Positions 16,500 to 25,842 of a DNA stretch of 64,000 bases are shown here, in pieces. Numbering within the stretch: the first letter of the stretch is position 1; every line of letters starts with the position of its first letter. The position numbers and the translations under genes are program-made. The notes beneath the pieces were generated by a model that saw only the letters and a program-made list of their open reading frames with translations, made no database searches and was not told the origin of the DNA. The stretch is from the NCBI RefSeq assembly GCF_007830295.1, contig NZ_VLKC01000002.1, positions 1,583,740-1,647,739 on the forward strand, in the 5' to 3' direction. The DNA is from Sporomusa sp. KB1. Its GTDB lineage: Bacteria > Bacillota > Negativicutes > Sporomusales > Sporomusaceae.

Positions 16500-16656
16500 G
16501 CAACACTAGCAACAATCTATCTAGACCATTGGTAAATACTAGGTTTATGGCTGTTGCTATAAACAGATATTTACGGCAACAGTTTGGCAACATTGGAAAC
16601 AGCCTCTGTTGCTAACGTTGCTAACGTGTTGCCGAAGAAATAACATAATTAGCAAC
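16500..16656. repeat. Cluster of GTTGC/GCAAC pentamers, candidate replication origin
   Basis: Nine copies of GCAAC or GTTGC occur in 157 bases, including the close set CTGTTGCTAACGTTGCTAAC. The region has no gene; it sits between the primase/helicase and VRR-NUC genes, beside the AT-rich inverted repeat. Clustered short repeats next to an AT-rich stretch are typical of phage and plasmid origins. Function is inferred; no initiator is identified. Confidence 0.4.
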
Positions 16657-18967
16657 GCTCAAAAATAAGCTGTACACCATAACCAGGAATGCGGGCTTTG
16701 CCTTTTCGCTCTTTCCATCCAGGTGTGCGTCGCATAATATCGCAGATTTCTCGTCCTTCCCATGTGCGCATAGAACCTTTTTTATTACCCAGGCATTCCG
16801 TCCAGATTTGGGCGGCGCACACACGTGTACGCAATTCACCTTTATTCTCGCTGTCCCATTCATCCTCAATAGGAGACTCCAGCCATTCCTGAATAAGCCC
16901 CTCACGGGGGTCTAGTTCCATATGCATAGCTTGCTGCTTTGTTGCTTCTTCGCGAGATTCGCTATCCAGTGTTAATGATTCTCCCGCCTTAAACCACTCC
17001 ATAACCTCTGCCCATACTTGGCCGACTACTTCATTAGTAAGATGATCCCAATGGCTTAATTCGGCATTTTCCGGATGAACTTCAATGGGCCAAAAGCGAC
17101 GGTTACCAGTAGCATCCCGCAGAAAGTCCCTTGTATTGGTGGTGCCAAAGAATACGCATTTGCGGGGAAACTCCGACACTTGACGATCATAGGCCACCCG
17201 ATAACGGTCTTCTGTTTTTGATAAAAAAGCCTTAACCTCTTCCACCTCAGACCGCTTCATGGCCGACAATTCACCAATTTCAAATATCCATCCAGATTGT
17301 AAATGCTCTCCGGCTTCCTTGTTTTCAAATGTCCGCAATGAGTCGCTGAACCACTCGCGGCCTAACTTAGCTAACAAACTGCTTTTCCCGGCTCCCTGCG
17401 GCCCTATTAGCACCAACATTTCATCAAATTTACAGCCAGGCATATAAAGCCGCTTAATAGCCGCCAGTAACATCTTACGGGTTACTTGACGCACATAATG
17501 ACTGTCATTGGCCCCCAGATAGGTGATAAATAGCCGCTCCGCCCGTTCTTCACCATCCCAGACGTAACTCTCCAAATAAGCCTTAATCGGGTGAAATGTG
17601 TTCATATGGACTACCTCCGTAAATGCATTCTGAATGGTCTTTGATGAATTAAAATCATGCTTTTTTGAAAACCAATGCTGCAGCCGTTTATCGTCGGCCC
17701 CTAGCCAAGGTTCATAGGACTTGTGTGGCCTCTCCCGCTCTCGCCAGGGCAGCGCCTTTTGGATTACCTCAGAATTGCCAAAGGCATCATAAGCTAAGGC
17801 ACCGTGCCATACACCATGAGACAGGATAAGCTCTATATTGGCCGCAGTCGGTTGTGGTAAGCCGGTCTTGGCATCAACCTCTAATTTGTCCTGCCATGAG
17901 TCGTCCTCCTCGTCATCGGTAGTGGCAAACTCCTCCGACAACTCTGCCAGCCGCTCCCGCTTTACCTTCTTATCATTTGCGGCAAAGGACATCATAGCCA
18001 TATAGCTTGGCAGCTTGGTGACGTTAGTTTTTTCGCTTACCCGGTCATCCATTTTACTGAATTTGTGAATGCGTACTAAATCAAAAGCATTGACCTCCCT
18101 GCCGCTGCAAGGATCGCTTTCATGATGGGAATAGGCGAAGGTGTCATCATCATAGACTACAAACCCACCATAACTGGACGCGCCTACAAAGGTATACCTG
18201 GTAGTACTGCCGGCTACTTGCTCATATACTTCCGGTAAAAATTCATCAATGACCTCACTGATCGTATAACAGCGGCAGAATGCGCCCACTATGCCCTGCT
18301 TGGATCTCGGGTCTTCCATCCGTTTTGCTGATTGCTGTTTGGCTACATCTCCCGCGTGACGCGGCCACTGTAAAGGGTCCCGCCAGTTGTCGTATTCAGC
18401 CAATAGGGAGTCTACACAAACTGGCTCCCCTTCGCCAATCTCCAGCACTGGCTCAGCGTCTAAGGAGCAGCTGGGCAAATACATCAGCCGGGCTACATCA
18501 AAAGTGGTCTTGTCAAAATACTCCATGCCAATCTGCTCGGCCAGCTTCCGACTCACGGCGGCGTGCTCGTCCGGGTTCATTGGCTTGTCAGCCGGCAACA
18601 CTAAGCGGTATTTAGGTTTCTTCGGTCTGTGGCTGTGCGTGGAGTATATGGCATAGGAGCAGCCACCCAGGACAAGCTCTACGGTAAATATAAAGTTCTT
18701 ATCCGCATGGTCAGCGTCCAGGGTGATTAGGCTGCGCGTGTCGATGTTTTCTTTTTTGCGTCGGCCGCCTCGGACGAGCCCACCGACGAAGGCAGGCCCA
18801 TCCTTGATTTTATGCCGAGCAATGTTATCCATTAGGTCATACTGTGCCATGACTTCCGGTGTCCGGCGTACTTTACGCAGGCGCTTAAGAAACTCACCCC
18901 ATGTTAGGTATTCCGGCTTCCAATTCGTATCGGCGCGGTGTTTACCAAAGCTGATATCAAGTTCCAT
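16649..18967 (-). CDS. VapE-like primase/helicase
   Basis: The start at ATG 18967 (MELDISFGKHRADTN, 772 residues) is chosen because proteins of this family begin this way; a longer frame from TTG at 19045 exists. Residues 1-200 resemble a primase-polymerase region (RSLITLDADHAD, YSTHSHRPKKPKYRL VLP split here). The C-terminal half is a virulence-associated E helicase: GPQGAGKSSLLAKLG (Walker A), FEIGELSAMKRSEVE (Walker B) and GTTNTRDFLRDATGNRRFWP. It would prime and unwind phage DNA. The start overlaps a small upstream gene by about 11 bases. Confidence 0.85.
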   Translation of the reverse strand: MELDISFGKHRADTNWKPEYLTWGEFLKRLRKVRRTPEVMAQYDLMDNIARHKIKDGPAFVGGLVRGGRRKKENIDTRSLITLDADHADKNFIFTVELVLGGCSYAIYSTHSHRPKKPKYRLVLPADKPMNPDEHAAVSRKLAEQIGMEYFDKTTFDVARLMYLPSCSLDAEPVLEIGEGEPVCVDSLLAEYDNWRDPLQWPRHAGDVAKQQSAKRMEDPRSKQGIVGAFCRCYTISEVIDEFLPEVYEQVAGSTTRYTFVGASSYGGFVVYDDDTFAYSHHESDPCSGREVNAFDLVRIHKFSKMDDRVSEKTNVTKLPSYMAMMSFAANDKKVKRERLAELSEEFATTDDEEDDSWQDKLEVDAKTGLPQPTAANIELILSHGVWHGALAYDAFGNSEVIQKALPWRERERPHKSYEPWLGADDKRLQHWFSKKHDFNSSKTIQNAFTEVVHMNTFHPIKAYLESYVWDGEERAERLFITYLGANDSHYVRQVTRKMLLAAIKRLYMPGCKFDEMLVLIGPQGAGKSSLLAKLGREWFSDSLRTFENKEAGEHLQSGWIFEIGELSAMKRSEVEEVKAFLSKTEDRYRVAYDRQVSEFPRKCVFFGTTNTRDFLRDATGNRRFWPIEVHPENAELSHWDHLTNEVVGQVWAEVMEWFKAGESLTLDSESREEATKQQAMHMELDPREGLIQEWLESPIEDEWDSENKGELRTRVCAAQIWTECLGNKKGSMRTWEGREICDIMRRTPGWKERKGKARIPGYGVQLIFERC

Positions 18968-19133
18968 GGCAAAGTACCCCGTATTCCCACCAGCACAAAC
19001 TAGGATTAGGCTGTACATTGGCAGGCCATATACGTGGTTCGCCAATTAGACCTTCCTTCTCCAGCCGGTGAAATACATGCTGAGCTGCTTCCTGTATTGT
19101 TTTTGCAAATACTCTTCCTGTGATGTACTTCAT
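18957..19133 (-). CDS. Small phage protein, unknown
   Basis: A 58-residue frame starting MKYITGRVFAKTIQEAAQHV at ATG 19133, with AGGTG eight bases upstream. It overlaps the start of the primase gene. The content (IQEAAQHVFHRLEKEGLIGE, then PSLCWWEYGVLCHG) shows a helix followed by a Trp/Cys-rich end. No family is recognised. The tight packing between methyltransferase and primase genes with a good ribosome site supports translation. Confidence 0.6.
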   Translation of the reverse strand: MKYITGRVFAKTIQEAAQHVFHRLEKEGLIGEPRIWPANVQPNPSLCWWEYGVLCHGT

Positions 19134-19147
19134 ATTTGCATCACCTC

Positions 19148-20137
19148 TCACGCCAGTAAATCATCGAAAGATTCCTGAACGGCAATTCGCAAGTTGCTAA
19201 CAGCACTTTTGTAATAGATATTTTTAAGCTCTACGCCAACGAACTGCCGCCCCATTTTAATAGACTGATAGCCTTCACTGCCAATGCCGGCAAATGGGCT
19301 AAATACGATATCGCCTGGATTACTCCAAAGCTCTACGCCTCGGGCGATAACATCAAGTTGCAGAGGGCAAATATGTTTTTCGTCTTTTTCTTCACGCGCT
19401 GACCGGTATTGCAGGGTATTGTTAGGGTTAATGTCCATCCAAACCGGAGAAGCATATTTTTGCCACACTGACACGGATCGCCACATTTTAAACGGCCATG
19501 GCTCCCGCCCATTCGCCCGGACTTTGGCCACATGCTGGTCATAAGCTGCGCAGCTTACGTCCAGTCCTTCGCCGATAAATTCCTCAAATTCGCCAGTAAT
19601 CGCCTCAGGATTTACGCCTGGTTTTCTCATGGTAATGAGATAATCCGGGATTCCCTGCCGGCTCATGGCGCTATCTTTTACAATCTGTTTGTGTAGCAAG
19701 CCCAGTGCCTTTGTTCGCTGCTGTGCTATAACAGGGTCTTTCCATATGCATACTTCGGAATGATATATCCAGCCCTCAGCCTCAAAAGCGCGGATCAGAT
19801 CACCTCTAAAATCCCGAATACCTATGTAGCCGTGGTGAGCTTTGGACGTGGGCAAATTCATGCAATGAAAGCTGACCAGCCTACCTGGCATGATTACCCG
19901 GTACAGCTCACGGATCAGGAAGTGGAAATGCCCAAAGAACTCTGTGTCGCTGCTGCAGTTCCCCATGTCGCGGTCACTGTTGGAGTAGGTATATAAAGAG
20001 GCAAACGGCGGGGAAAAGATACTATAGTGAACGCTGTTATCCGGCATGTATCGGGTAATCTCTACACAGTCGGCGTTATAAATAGCAAACTCCGGTTCTA
20101 TGACTTGCTCTATGGTGTTAGCAGGCAATAAACTCAC
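19148..20137 (-). CDS. Site-specific DNA methyltransferase
   Basis: A 329-residue MTase with catalytic motif SPPF (residues 42-45) near the N-terminus and the AdoMet-binding motif SPFAGIGSEGYQS near the C-terminus. This order (catalytic motif first) is the beta class, and SPP[FY] is common in N4-cytosine enzymes, though N6-adenine cannot be excluded. About 250 residues between the motifs hold a recognition region. Its start overlaps the SNF2-like helicase gene by 20 bases. No restriction nuclease is nearby, so it may protect phage DNA. Confidence 0.85.
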   Translation of the reverse strand: MSLLPANTIEQVIEPEFAIYNADCVEITRYMPDNSVHYSIFSPPFASLYTYSNSDRDMGNCSSDTEFFGHFHFLIRELYRVIMPGRLVSFHCMNLPTSKAHHGYIGIRDFRGDLIRAFEAEGWIYHSEVCIWKDPVIAQQRTKALGLLHKQIVKDSAMSRQGIPDYLITMRKPGVNPEAITGEFEEFIGEGLDVSCAAYDQHVAKVRANGREPWPFKMWRSVSVWQKYASPVWMDINPNNTLQYRSAREEKDEKHICPLQLDVIARGVELWSNPGDIVFSPFAGIGSEGYQSIKMGRQFVGVELKNIYYKSAVSNLRIAVQESFDDLLA

Positions 20138-21485
20138 TCCTTAGCCACGCCGGAATTATGATAGGTGTGGTCGCTTTGTATTTGGTAGTTTCTCGCTCCG
20201 TAGATCTGATAGATTCTGACGTGATATCCTTGGTGTATTTAATCATTTCATTGATCATCTTCTGAAAGTCTGCTTCTTTGCGTTTGATGTTTTCAGCAGT
20301 TGCTCCCTCCCGGCTGGAGGTAATCATATGCACCTGTACAGGCTTTGTTTGTCCAAAACGATAGCAGCGCCGGATAGCCTGGAATACCTGTTCAAAACTA
20401 TCTGATAGCCCGACAAAAGCTATATTAGCGCAATGCTGCCAGTTCATTCCGAATCCGCAAAGAGAGGGCTTGCTGACCAGAACGCGGATCTTCCCTGCTG
20501 AAAAGTCGAGCATTGCTTTTTCTTTATGTTCCCGTTTATCTGATCCTGTTACCTGGACGGCACCGGGAATAGCGGCTGTCAGCATTTCCGACTCAATATT
20601 CAGGTCACACCAGACAAGGAAAGGTTCATTTGAGGCATTGACGATTTCAGCGCATGCGGCCATGCGTTCGGCTACCGTTTCGCGACGTGCCTTTTGCCTC
20701 TGAGATAAGGTTTTGGCTGGTTCTCCCTCGACTTCGATAACATGATCAGTAATTGTAAGCGGAGGCAGTACATATTTATCATCTGGATAGCCAAGGTCAG
20801 ACGGCTTTTCTAATACAACGCCCCATGAGGCCACCCAGCGCCAGAAAACATCTTCAGCATGTCCTTTTAGCCTCCATTTCTGAGTTTCTCCTCCATCGTG
20901 TACAAAGAACATACTTAACATTTCCGCCCGGCTCATGACGCCCAAGAATTCAGCGTGATTGCCAATCTCCATATAGTCATTCGGCGCCGGTGTAGCTGTG
21001 CAGGCCAACCGATAGGGGGTATAGGTAAAAGACTCTATCAGTTCTGTGCGGGTTTTCCCTGTAAATGATTTAAGAATAGAACTTTCATCCAGAATAACGC
21101 CATCGAATAGAATTGGCTCAAAGTGGTGTAGCATCTCGTAATTGGTTACGTTGATTCCGGGCTTTACATCATCCTGCGAACGGCAGAAATGAAGCTTATA
21201 GCCAAGCGCTGCGCCTTCTCTGATTGTCTGCATGGCCACGGCCAAGGGAGCCAATAGCAGCACGTCCCCGCCTGACAGTTGATGTACTTTTTGGCCCCAT
21301 TCAATCTGCATACGCGTCTTGCCTAGCCCAGTACCGGCGAATATGGCTGCACGTCCCCGCTGTAAGGCCCAGCGCACTAAATCCCGTTGGAAGTCGAATA
21401 AACTAGGATGAAATGTATCTTCATAAAAACCGGAAGGCAATGCAACAGCATGCTTATTTGAAATAAAATCTTCATAATCTTGCAT
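20118..21485 (-). CDS. SNF2-like DEAD/DEAH helicase (second copy)
   Basis: The protein is 455 residues from ATG 21485 (MQDYEDFISNKHAV), with AAAGGA nine bases upstream. Helicase motifs: FQRDLVRWALQRG, Walker A AGTGLGKT, GVILDESSILK (motif II), ACTATPAPNDYMEIGNHAEF (motif III), and GFGMNWQHCANIAFVGLSDS plus RCYRFGQTKPVQ (motif VI). It is divergent from the SNF2 protein at 14695. It overlaps the methyltransferase gene, suggesting that the two act together, perhaps in DNA modification or anti-restriction; this link is inference. Confidence 0.8.
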   Translation of the reverse strand: MQDYEDFISNKHAVALPSGFYEDTFHPSLFDFQRDLVRWALQRGRAAIFAGTGLGKTRMQIEWGQKVHQLSGGDVLLLAPLAVAMQTIREGAALGYKLHFCRSQDDVKPGINVTNYEMLHHFEPILFDGVILDESSILKSFTGKTRTELIESFTYTPYRLACTATPAPNDYMEIGNHAEFLGVMSRAEMLSMFFVHDGGETQKWRLKGHAEDVFWRWVASWGVVLEKPSDLGYPDDKYVLPPLTITDHVIEVEGEPAKTLSQRQKARRETVAERMAACAEIVNASNEPFLVWCDLNIESEMLTAAIPGAVQVTGSDKREHKEKAMLDFSAGKIRVLVSKPSLCGFGMNWQHCANIAFVGLSDSFEQVFQAIRRCYRFGQTKPVQVHMITSSREGATAENIKRKEADFQKMINEMIKYTKDITSESIRSTERETTKYKATTPIIIPAWLRSEFIAC

Positions 21486-21490
21486 AGGAA

Positions 21491-23452
21491 TCAATCCTTT
21501 TGATAAAAGTCGCATTCATACGCCGCGGCTGACAGTGGCAATCCTGGAGCCCAATCGATAGGCTGTCCCATTACGGCGGTTACATGCTTAATCGAGCCAG
21601 TGCCTATGGGAGCATCCAGGACAACCTCATCGTGTATGTGCATCGCAGTTTTATAGCCCTCAACGTCAAGCCGCATCATACTGACTGCTAAACAATCACG
21701 AGCAATAGCCTGTACAAGGTTTTCCACCAGTCTGCCACCGTAAGTCCGCTGCGGCATCCATTTTTTCTTTATTTGGTCCATGCCCTCAAATACAATGCCG
21801 TCTTTACCGAAATTTGGATCAGGCTTTACCCTGGCGTTTACATATGCTAGGCAGCGGCCACTCGGCAGATCCGCGAATAGTATACCGGTTTCATACCGAT
21901 ACTGCACACCGTGAGCCAATTTCACTGTAGTTTTTTCCCGTACTGCCGTAACGGCTGCATTCTCAGTGGCGTACCATAGTTTAACAATATTCGGATTCGC
22001 TTTCCGCCAATGTTTGATAATCCCTGGCAGTTCCTCTTCAGGTATACCGCTTTTCAGTGCGCCCATGGCAATAAGCGCCGCAGGGCCTCCTTGATAACCA
22101 CAGGCCAAAACTGCTACTTTGCCTTTGGCTCGGAGTGCATAATTCTCATGGCCCTTGACTATCGTTTCTATTGGCACATGGAACATTTGGGCCGCGGTGG
22201 CCTCGTAGATTTTTCCGTGTCCTTTAAATACATCAAGTACCCAGCTTTCATTTGCTAACCAGGCTATTACACGCGCTTCAATCGCGCTAAAGTCAGACAC
22301 TATAAGCCGGCAGCCCGGCGATGGTATTAACGCTGTACGGATAAGCTGCGACAAGATAAACGGCGGCGAACCGTATATAATTTCTAGTAAATCAAAATCC
22401 CCGGAATATAAGACCTCCCGCGCCCTCGCCAAGTCTTCCACTTTGTTTTGCGGCAGGTTATGCGGCTGAAAGATACGCCCAGCCCAGCGCCAAGTACGGT
22501 TTGCCCCACAGAATTGAAATACTCCTCGGATACGACCATCAGCACATACACTGCGTTCCATTGCTTGGTATTTTACTACACTGGTCTTTGACATTTCCCG
22601 GCGCAGTTCCAGCACTCGCTTTGTCTGTTCATTCGGCGCGGCATCTAGTAAAGCCGGCATTTGATCTTTGGACAAGCCGTCAGGAGTATCTAGCCCCTGC
22701 TCTGCCAGCCACTCTTTTAATTGTGTCAAACTGTTTGGATTGTCCAAGCCGGTCAATTCCTGCGACTCTTGCACTAAACGGGCTCCATACTGGTCATCGC
22801 ATTGGATTGCTTGTCTTGCCAGAACCTGGTCCAGCCGGACACCAAAATCATTGATACGCTGATCCAGCGCCCACAACTCCCATTCATGGCTAGGTACAGG
22901 AAACCGCGATATTTTGCGGCGGATTTCTCTTTCCACCACTACGTCCTGTCGGTTGTAATCAATGAACTCTGCCCACTTCTCCGGGTCATGATGCGGGTAG
23001 TTGCGCGTTCTTTGCCCATTTGATTTCGTAGGCTTGCAAGGTACAGAGAAATATTTAATCAAGTTTTTACCCCGCGTGTCCTTTTGTGCCGATAGTTTTA
23101 ATACCTCGGCCACTCCCGCCAGATTACCAGGCAGGCCAAGCGTCAGGGCATGCACAGAAGTACATTTCCATTGCCTTGAGTCACACGTGATATTAAAGTG
23201 CTTGGCAATACAAGTTCTTTCAAAGTTGGCGTTATATGCGGTTTTCGTTACAGCCGGATTAACCAGGTCCTGCATAACCTTTTCCGGCACGTCCTCAAAG
23301 GCCATCAGGTCAATTACTCGGACTGGATCATCATCGTAGGCATAAGCGAATAAAAGAATCTCAAAATCGGGTGCCTCAGCATATCGGTAAACGCCGCAGT
23401 CAGCCAGGTTAACACTGGAGTACGTTTCAATATCGATTTGTAAAATAGTCAT
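21491..23452 (-). CDS. Family A DNA polymerase with 3'-5' exonuclease
   Basis: A 653-residue phage Pol I-type enzyme. The N-terminus has the exonuclease site DIETYSS (Exo I) and AYNANFERTC (Exo II), with DYNRQDVVVERE as Exo III. The polymerase has motif A VSDFSAIEARVIAWLANE, motif B near YALRAKGKVAVLACGYQG and motif C MHIHDEVVLDAP. There is no 5' nuclease domain. Encoded upstream are the DUF2815 SSB and DUF2800 nuclease, giving a self-contained replication module. Confidence 0.9.
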   Translation of the reverse strand: MTILQIDIETYSSVNLADCGVYRYAEAPDFEILLFAYAYDDDPVRVIDLMAFEDVPEKVMQDLVNPAVTKTAYNANFERTCIAKHFNITCDSRQWKCTSVHALTLGLPGNLAGVAEVLKLSAQKDTRGKNLIKYFSVPCKPTKSNGQRTRNYPHHDPEKWAEFIDYNRQDVVVEREIRRKISRFPVPSHEWELWALDQRINDFGVRLDQVLARQAIQCDDQYGARLVQESQELTGLDNPNSLTQLKEWLAEQGLDTPDGLSKDQMPALLDAAPNEQTKRVLELRREMSKTSVVKYQAMERSVCADGRIRGVFQFCGANRTWRWAGRIFQPHNLPQNKVEDLARAREVLYSGDFDLLEIIYGSPPFILSQLIRTALIPSPGCRLIVSDFSAIEARVIAWLANESWVLDVFKGHGKIYEATAAQMFHVPIETIVKGHENYALRAKGKVAVLACGYQGGPAALIAMGALKSGIPEEELPGIIKHWRKANPNIVKLWYATENAAVTAVREKTTVKLAHGVQYRYETGILFADLPSGRCLAYVNARVKPDPNFGKDGIVFEGMDQIKKKWMPQRTYGGRLVENLVQAIARDCLAVSMMRLDVEGYKTAMHIHDEVVLDAPIGTGSIKHVTAVMGQPIDWAPGLPLSAAAYECDFYQKD

Positions 23453-23501
23453 AAGCTTTTCTCCTAGAAGTAGGGGGACTCCGTAGAGTCCCCGCAGTTT
23501 T

Positions 23502-24092
23502 TTAGCTCATGAAGTCGTCGTCATCGTCATAGAAGTCTTCATCAAATTCAACATCGGCAAAGTCATCCTGGAGATTAGCGCGTCCGCCTAAAAATTCTCC
23601 GTCTTGCACTTTAACAACATTATTTAGGCCTGCTGCAATACCGCGGCTTCCTTTTTTATCAAAGGGAAAAAAATTTAAACTTACACGGGCATAACAGCCA
23701 GAATAAACTTCGGTAGTGTCGGTAATTTCTTGAAACTTCATTTTACCGTCAGCCCCTTTACCTATGGGTTTCGCTATACCAGGCTTATTTTTGCTTGAAG
23801 CATTGAGAAAGTAATGGCCCGCATATGCTTCATCATCTGGGCGCTCTTCGTCCCCATCTCGTAAAGGTGTCTTAATATTTGAAGGTATTTTTCCGCCCCA
23901 TTTACTTTTTCCCATTTCTTTAGCAGCATCAACGGCGGCTTTAATGCGGCGCAGTGTTTCCTTATCCGTTTTAGGAATAAGTATAGCTGTACTATACTTC
24001 TCCTCATCCTGGTCATCTTTTTTAGGGGTAAAAATACTGGCATATGAAAGCCGAACTCTACCAGTTATAACTTTTGTGGTTTCTTGAGCCAT
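23502..24092 (-). CDS. Single-stranded DNA-binding protein, DUF2815
   Basis: A 196-residue protein fitting DUF2815: RVRLSYASIFTPKKDDQDEE, YSTAILIPKTDKETL, the GHYFLNASSKNKPGI stretch and VYSGCYARVSLNFFPFDKKG. DUF2815 proteins are T7 gp2.5-like single-strand binders. The C-terminus is strongly acidic (EDFYDDDDDFMS), the tail by which such proteins contact polymerase and helicase. The gene starts two bases after the DUF2800 stop and precedes the DNA polymerase gene. Confidence 0.85.
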   Translation of the reverse strand: MAQETTKVITGRVRLSYASIFTPKKDDQDEEKYSTAILIPKTDKETLRRIKAAVDAAKEMGKSKWGGKIPSNIKTPLRDGDEERPDDEAYAGHYFLNASSKNKPGIAKPIGKGADGKMKFQEITDTTEVYSGCYARVSLNFFPFDKKGSRGIAAGLNNVVKVQDGEFLGGRANLQDDFADVEFDEDFYDDDDDFMS

Positions 24093-24093
24093 A

Positions 24094-25275
24094 TTAGATC
24101 AACTCCTCCATATCAATGTCAGCAAAATCACTCTCAATGCTGTTTAATTGTGGCCTACTGTCCGTTTCTGGAACCAACGCTGGTTTACCAGGTGGCTTAA
24201 TAATCATGTCTTTCAGTACCCCCGCAATGGTTTTCTTGCCATGCTTCTTTTCTAAAGCACTGATACCCAGCATTTCCTGTGGCTTCATAATTTGATCTAA
24301 GGTAAACTCAGCAGCAAGTAATGCGCTCTTGGCTGCTTCTGCATCCTTAATAACCCTGTCACTCTTACCCTCAACGAGTTTCCATTGTGGTATAACTACC
24401 CCGGCTAGTGCCTGGTCATAAGCGAAGTCTTTAACGTTTTTAGCCCAGGCCTGCAGCTGATCGGCAATGAACAGAATTGCGCTGATTTCATCAATGGTAA
24501 GTAACGCAGGGTCTTTAAACTGATAAGATAGGGATTCCATATTCTTGTCAGCCCGGGCTTTGCAGTTAGCCTTTGCTAAGCACCACTTGCAATGGTCGCC
24601 GGAACTAAAGTCCCCTTTACCATCGAATGCGAGCTGCGCAGCAGGCCTGACCGCATTATCTGCCCATTCTAGTAGTTCATCAATCGGTAGTACCTCAGTG
24701 CTAATATTGTCACGACGTGGCTGGATAATGGTCATACGCACTTCGCTGATATCATACAGATAGCTGTATTCATTCCAGGCACCCAGGCCATATAGCCGTA
24801 TTTGGGGATTTCTCTCTGCGCTAACGGGGACGCCCTGACCATATTTGAGGTCAATTACTTCTAATACGCCCTCGGATATAATCACTACATCACAGGTGCC
24901 GAATGACTCCGGCACCCATTCGCTAAGGTCTATAAGCTCCTCCAGTAGGATTTGAGCATCTTCTGACCGGGCTTTAGCTTCCATGAAACGTTCTGCGACC
25001 TGTTCAACATATTCCTGAATGGTATGCTCCATCTCAGAATTGTAGTATTGGTCCTGCTTTACTTGCTCCAGTTCTTTGTCCAACACTTCCCGCTGTTTGG
25101 AATTGCAAACGGTTAAATTACGGCGGAGTTTAATCTCAGCAAGTTTATGCGCTACAGTACCTTCGTCAGCGTAAGAACTCCCATTATCAGGCATCTTCTC
25201 AGTTAGCCGGGCGCTAGGTGGACAGTTAATCCACCTAGCTGCGCCTGACGCACTTAGTAATGCGTGACCGGACAT
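24094..25275 (-). CDS. DUF2800 protein, RecB-like PD-(D/E)XK nuclease
   Basis: A 393-residue protein with DUF2800 hallmarks: LLSASGAARWINCPPSARL at the start, SYADEGTVAHKLAEIKL, and the nuclease core GTCDVVIISEGVLEVIDLKYG (D and E-x-K-like residues in CDVV and VIDLKYG). A cysteine set around KWCLAKANCKARAD may bind an iron-sulfur cluster as in AddB/Cas4 nucleases. It probably processes DNA ends for phage recombination. Its ATG overlaps the stop of the preceding gene (TAATG). Confidence 0.8.
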   Translation of the reverse strand: MSGHALLSASGAARWINCPPSARLTEKMPDNGSSYADEGTVAHKLAEIKLRRNLTVCNSKQREVLDKELEQVKQDQYYNSEMEHTIQEYVEQVAERFMEAKARSEDAQILLEELIDLSEWVPESFGTCDVVIISEGVLEVIDLKYGQGVPVSAERNPQIRLYGLGAWNEYSYLYDISEVRMTIIQPRRDNISTEVLPIDELLEWADNAVRPAAQLAFDGKGDFSSGDHCKWCLAKANCKARADKNMESLSYQFKDPALLTIDEISAILFIADQLQAWAKNVKDFAYDQALAGVVIPQWKLVEGKSDRVIKDAEAAKSALLAAEFTLDQIMKPQEMLGISALEKKHGKKTIAGVLKDMIIKPPGKPALVPETDSRPQLNSIESDFADIDMEELI

Positions 25276-25688
25276 TATAACTCCTCTAGTGCGGCGAGGA
25301 ACGCAGCACGCTTGTCCTCGGGTATGGCGGAAAGGGATTTGCTCTCGAATGACACTAGTAAATCCTTAATGGCTTTTTTTCCTTCCAGGGTCTTGCCCTT
25401 TTCCACAGCAGCTTTTTTGATTTCTTCTACCGTTGGAATTGTGTCCGCTGCTTCCTCGGCAGTTTCTGATGTAGCGTCATCATCAGACGGGGCAGTAGTA
25501 GTTGCTGGATCGGGTTCAGGAGTTTTCTGGGCAGTTGGCTTATTATTGCGTGGTGCGTTCTTCTTAGGATCTGCAGCAGCTTCTGCAGGCTTAGTTTGGG
25601 TATGTACTACACCCGTTGCAGATAGTTCCTTAATAGCTGCTAAAATCTCTTCCGTTGTGTCAGCCTCAATGTTCAAATGGATATGCAT
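25275..25688 (-). CDS. Early phage protein with disordered linker, unknown
   Basis: A 137-residue protein: short N-terminal fold (MHIHLNIEADTTEEILAAIK), then a Pro/Ala/Asp/Thr-rich linker of about 50 residues, then a helical C-terminus (EEIKKAAVEKGKTLEGKKAI, ESKSLSAIPEDKRAAFLAAL). Similar linker proteins occur in front of DUF2800/DUF2815 genes in Firmicute phages, where they may be recombination cofactors, but no function is established here. Ribosome site AGGAGG; stop overlaps the DUF2800 start. Confidence 0.6.
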   Translation of the reverse strand: MHIHLNIEADTTEEILAAIKELSATGVVHTQTKPAEAAADPKKNAPRNNKPTAQKTPEPDPATTTAPSDDDATSETAEEAADTIPTVEEIKKAAVEKGKTLEGKKAIKDLLVSFESKSLSAIPEDKRAAFLAALEEL

Positions 25689-25786
25689 GGTGTAAATTTC
25701 CTCCTTTTATTTAGGCCCAATTTGGGACATTCATCAGGGATACAAAAGTGCCGACGGGGGCAGATATCGCAAGGAAATTTAATCAT
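25673..25786 (-). CDS. Possible 37-residue Cys-rich peptide
   Basis: A short frame MIKFPCDICPRRHFCIPDEC... from ATG 25786, preceded by GGGAG nine bases upstream. It has a CxxC pair followed by two more cysteines, a plausible zinc site, and then a basic tail overlapping the start of the next gene by 16 bases. The cysteine pattern and ribosome site argue for it; the short length and overlap argue against. Confidence 0.45.
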   Translation of the reverse strand: MIKFPCDICPRRHFCIPDECPKLGLNKRRKFTPCISI

Positions 25787-25842
25787 TTTTACACTCTCCC
25801 TTGCATTTTTAAAAATAACGGTGTTATAATGGTGATGAAAAA

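Noticed and set aside
18968..19045. TTG start giving a 798-residue primase
   Set aside because: Would overlap the small upstream gene almost completely; family proteins begin at the MELDISFG position.
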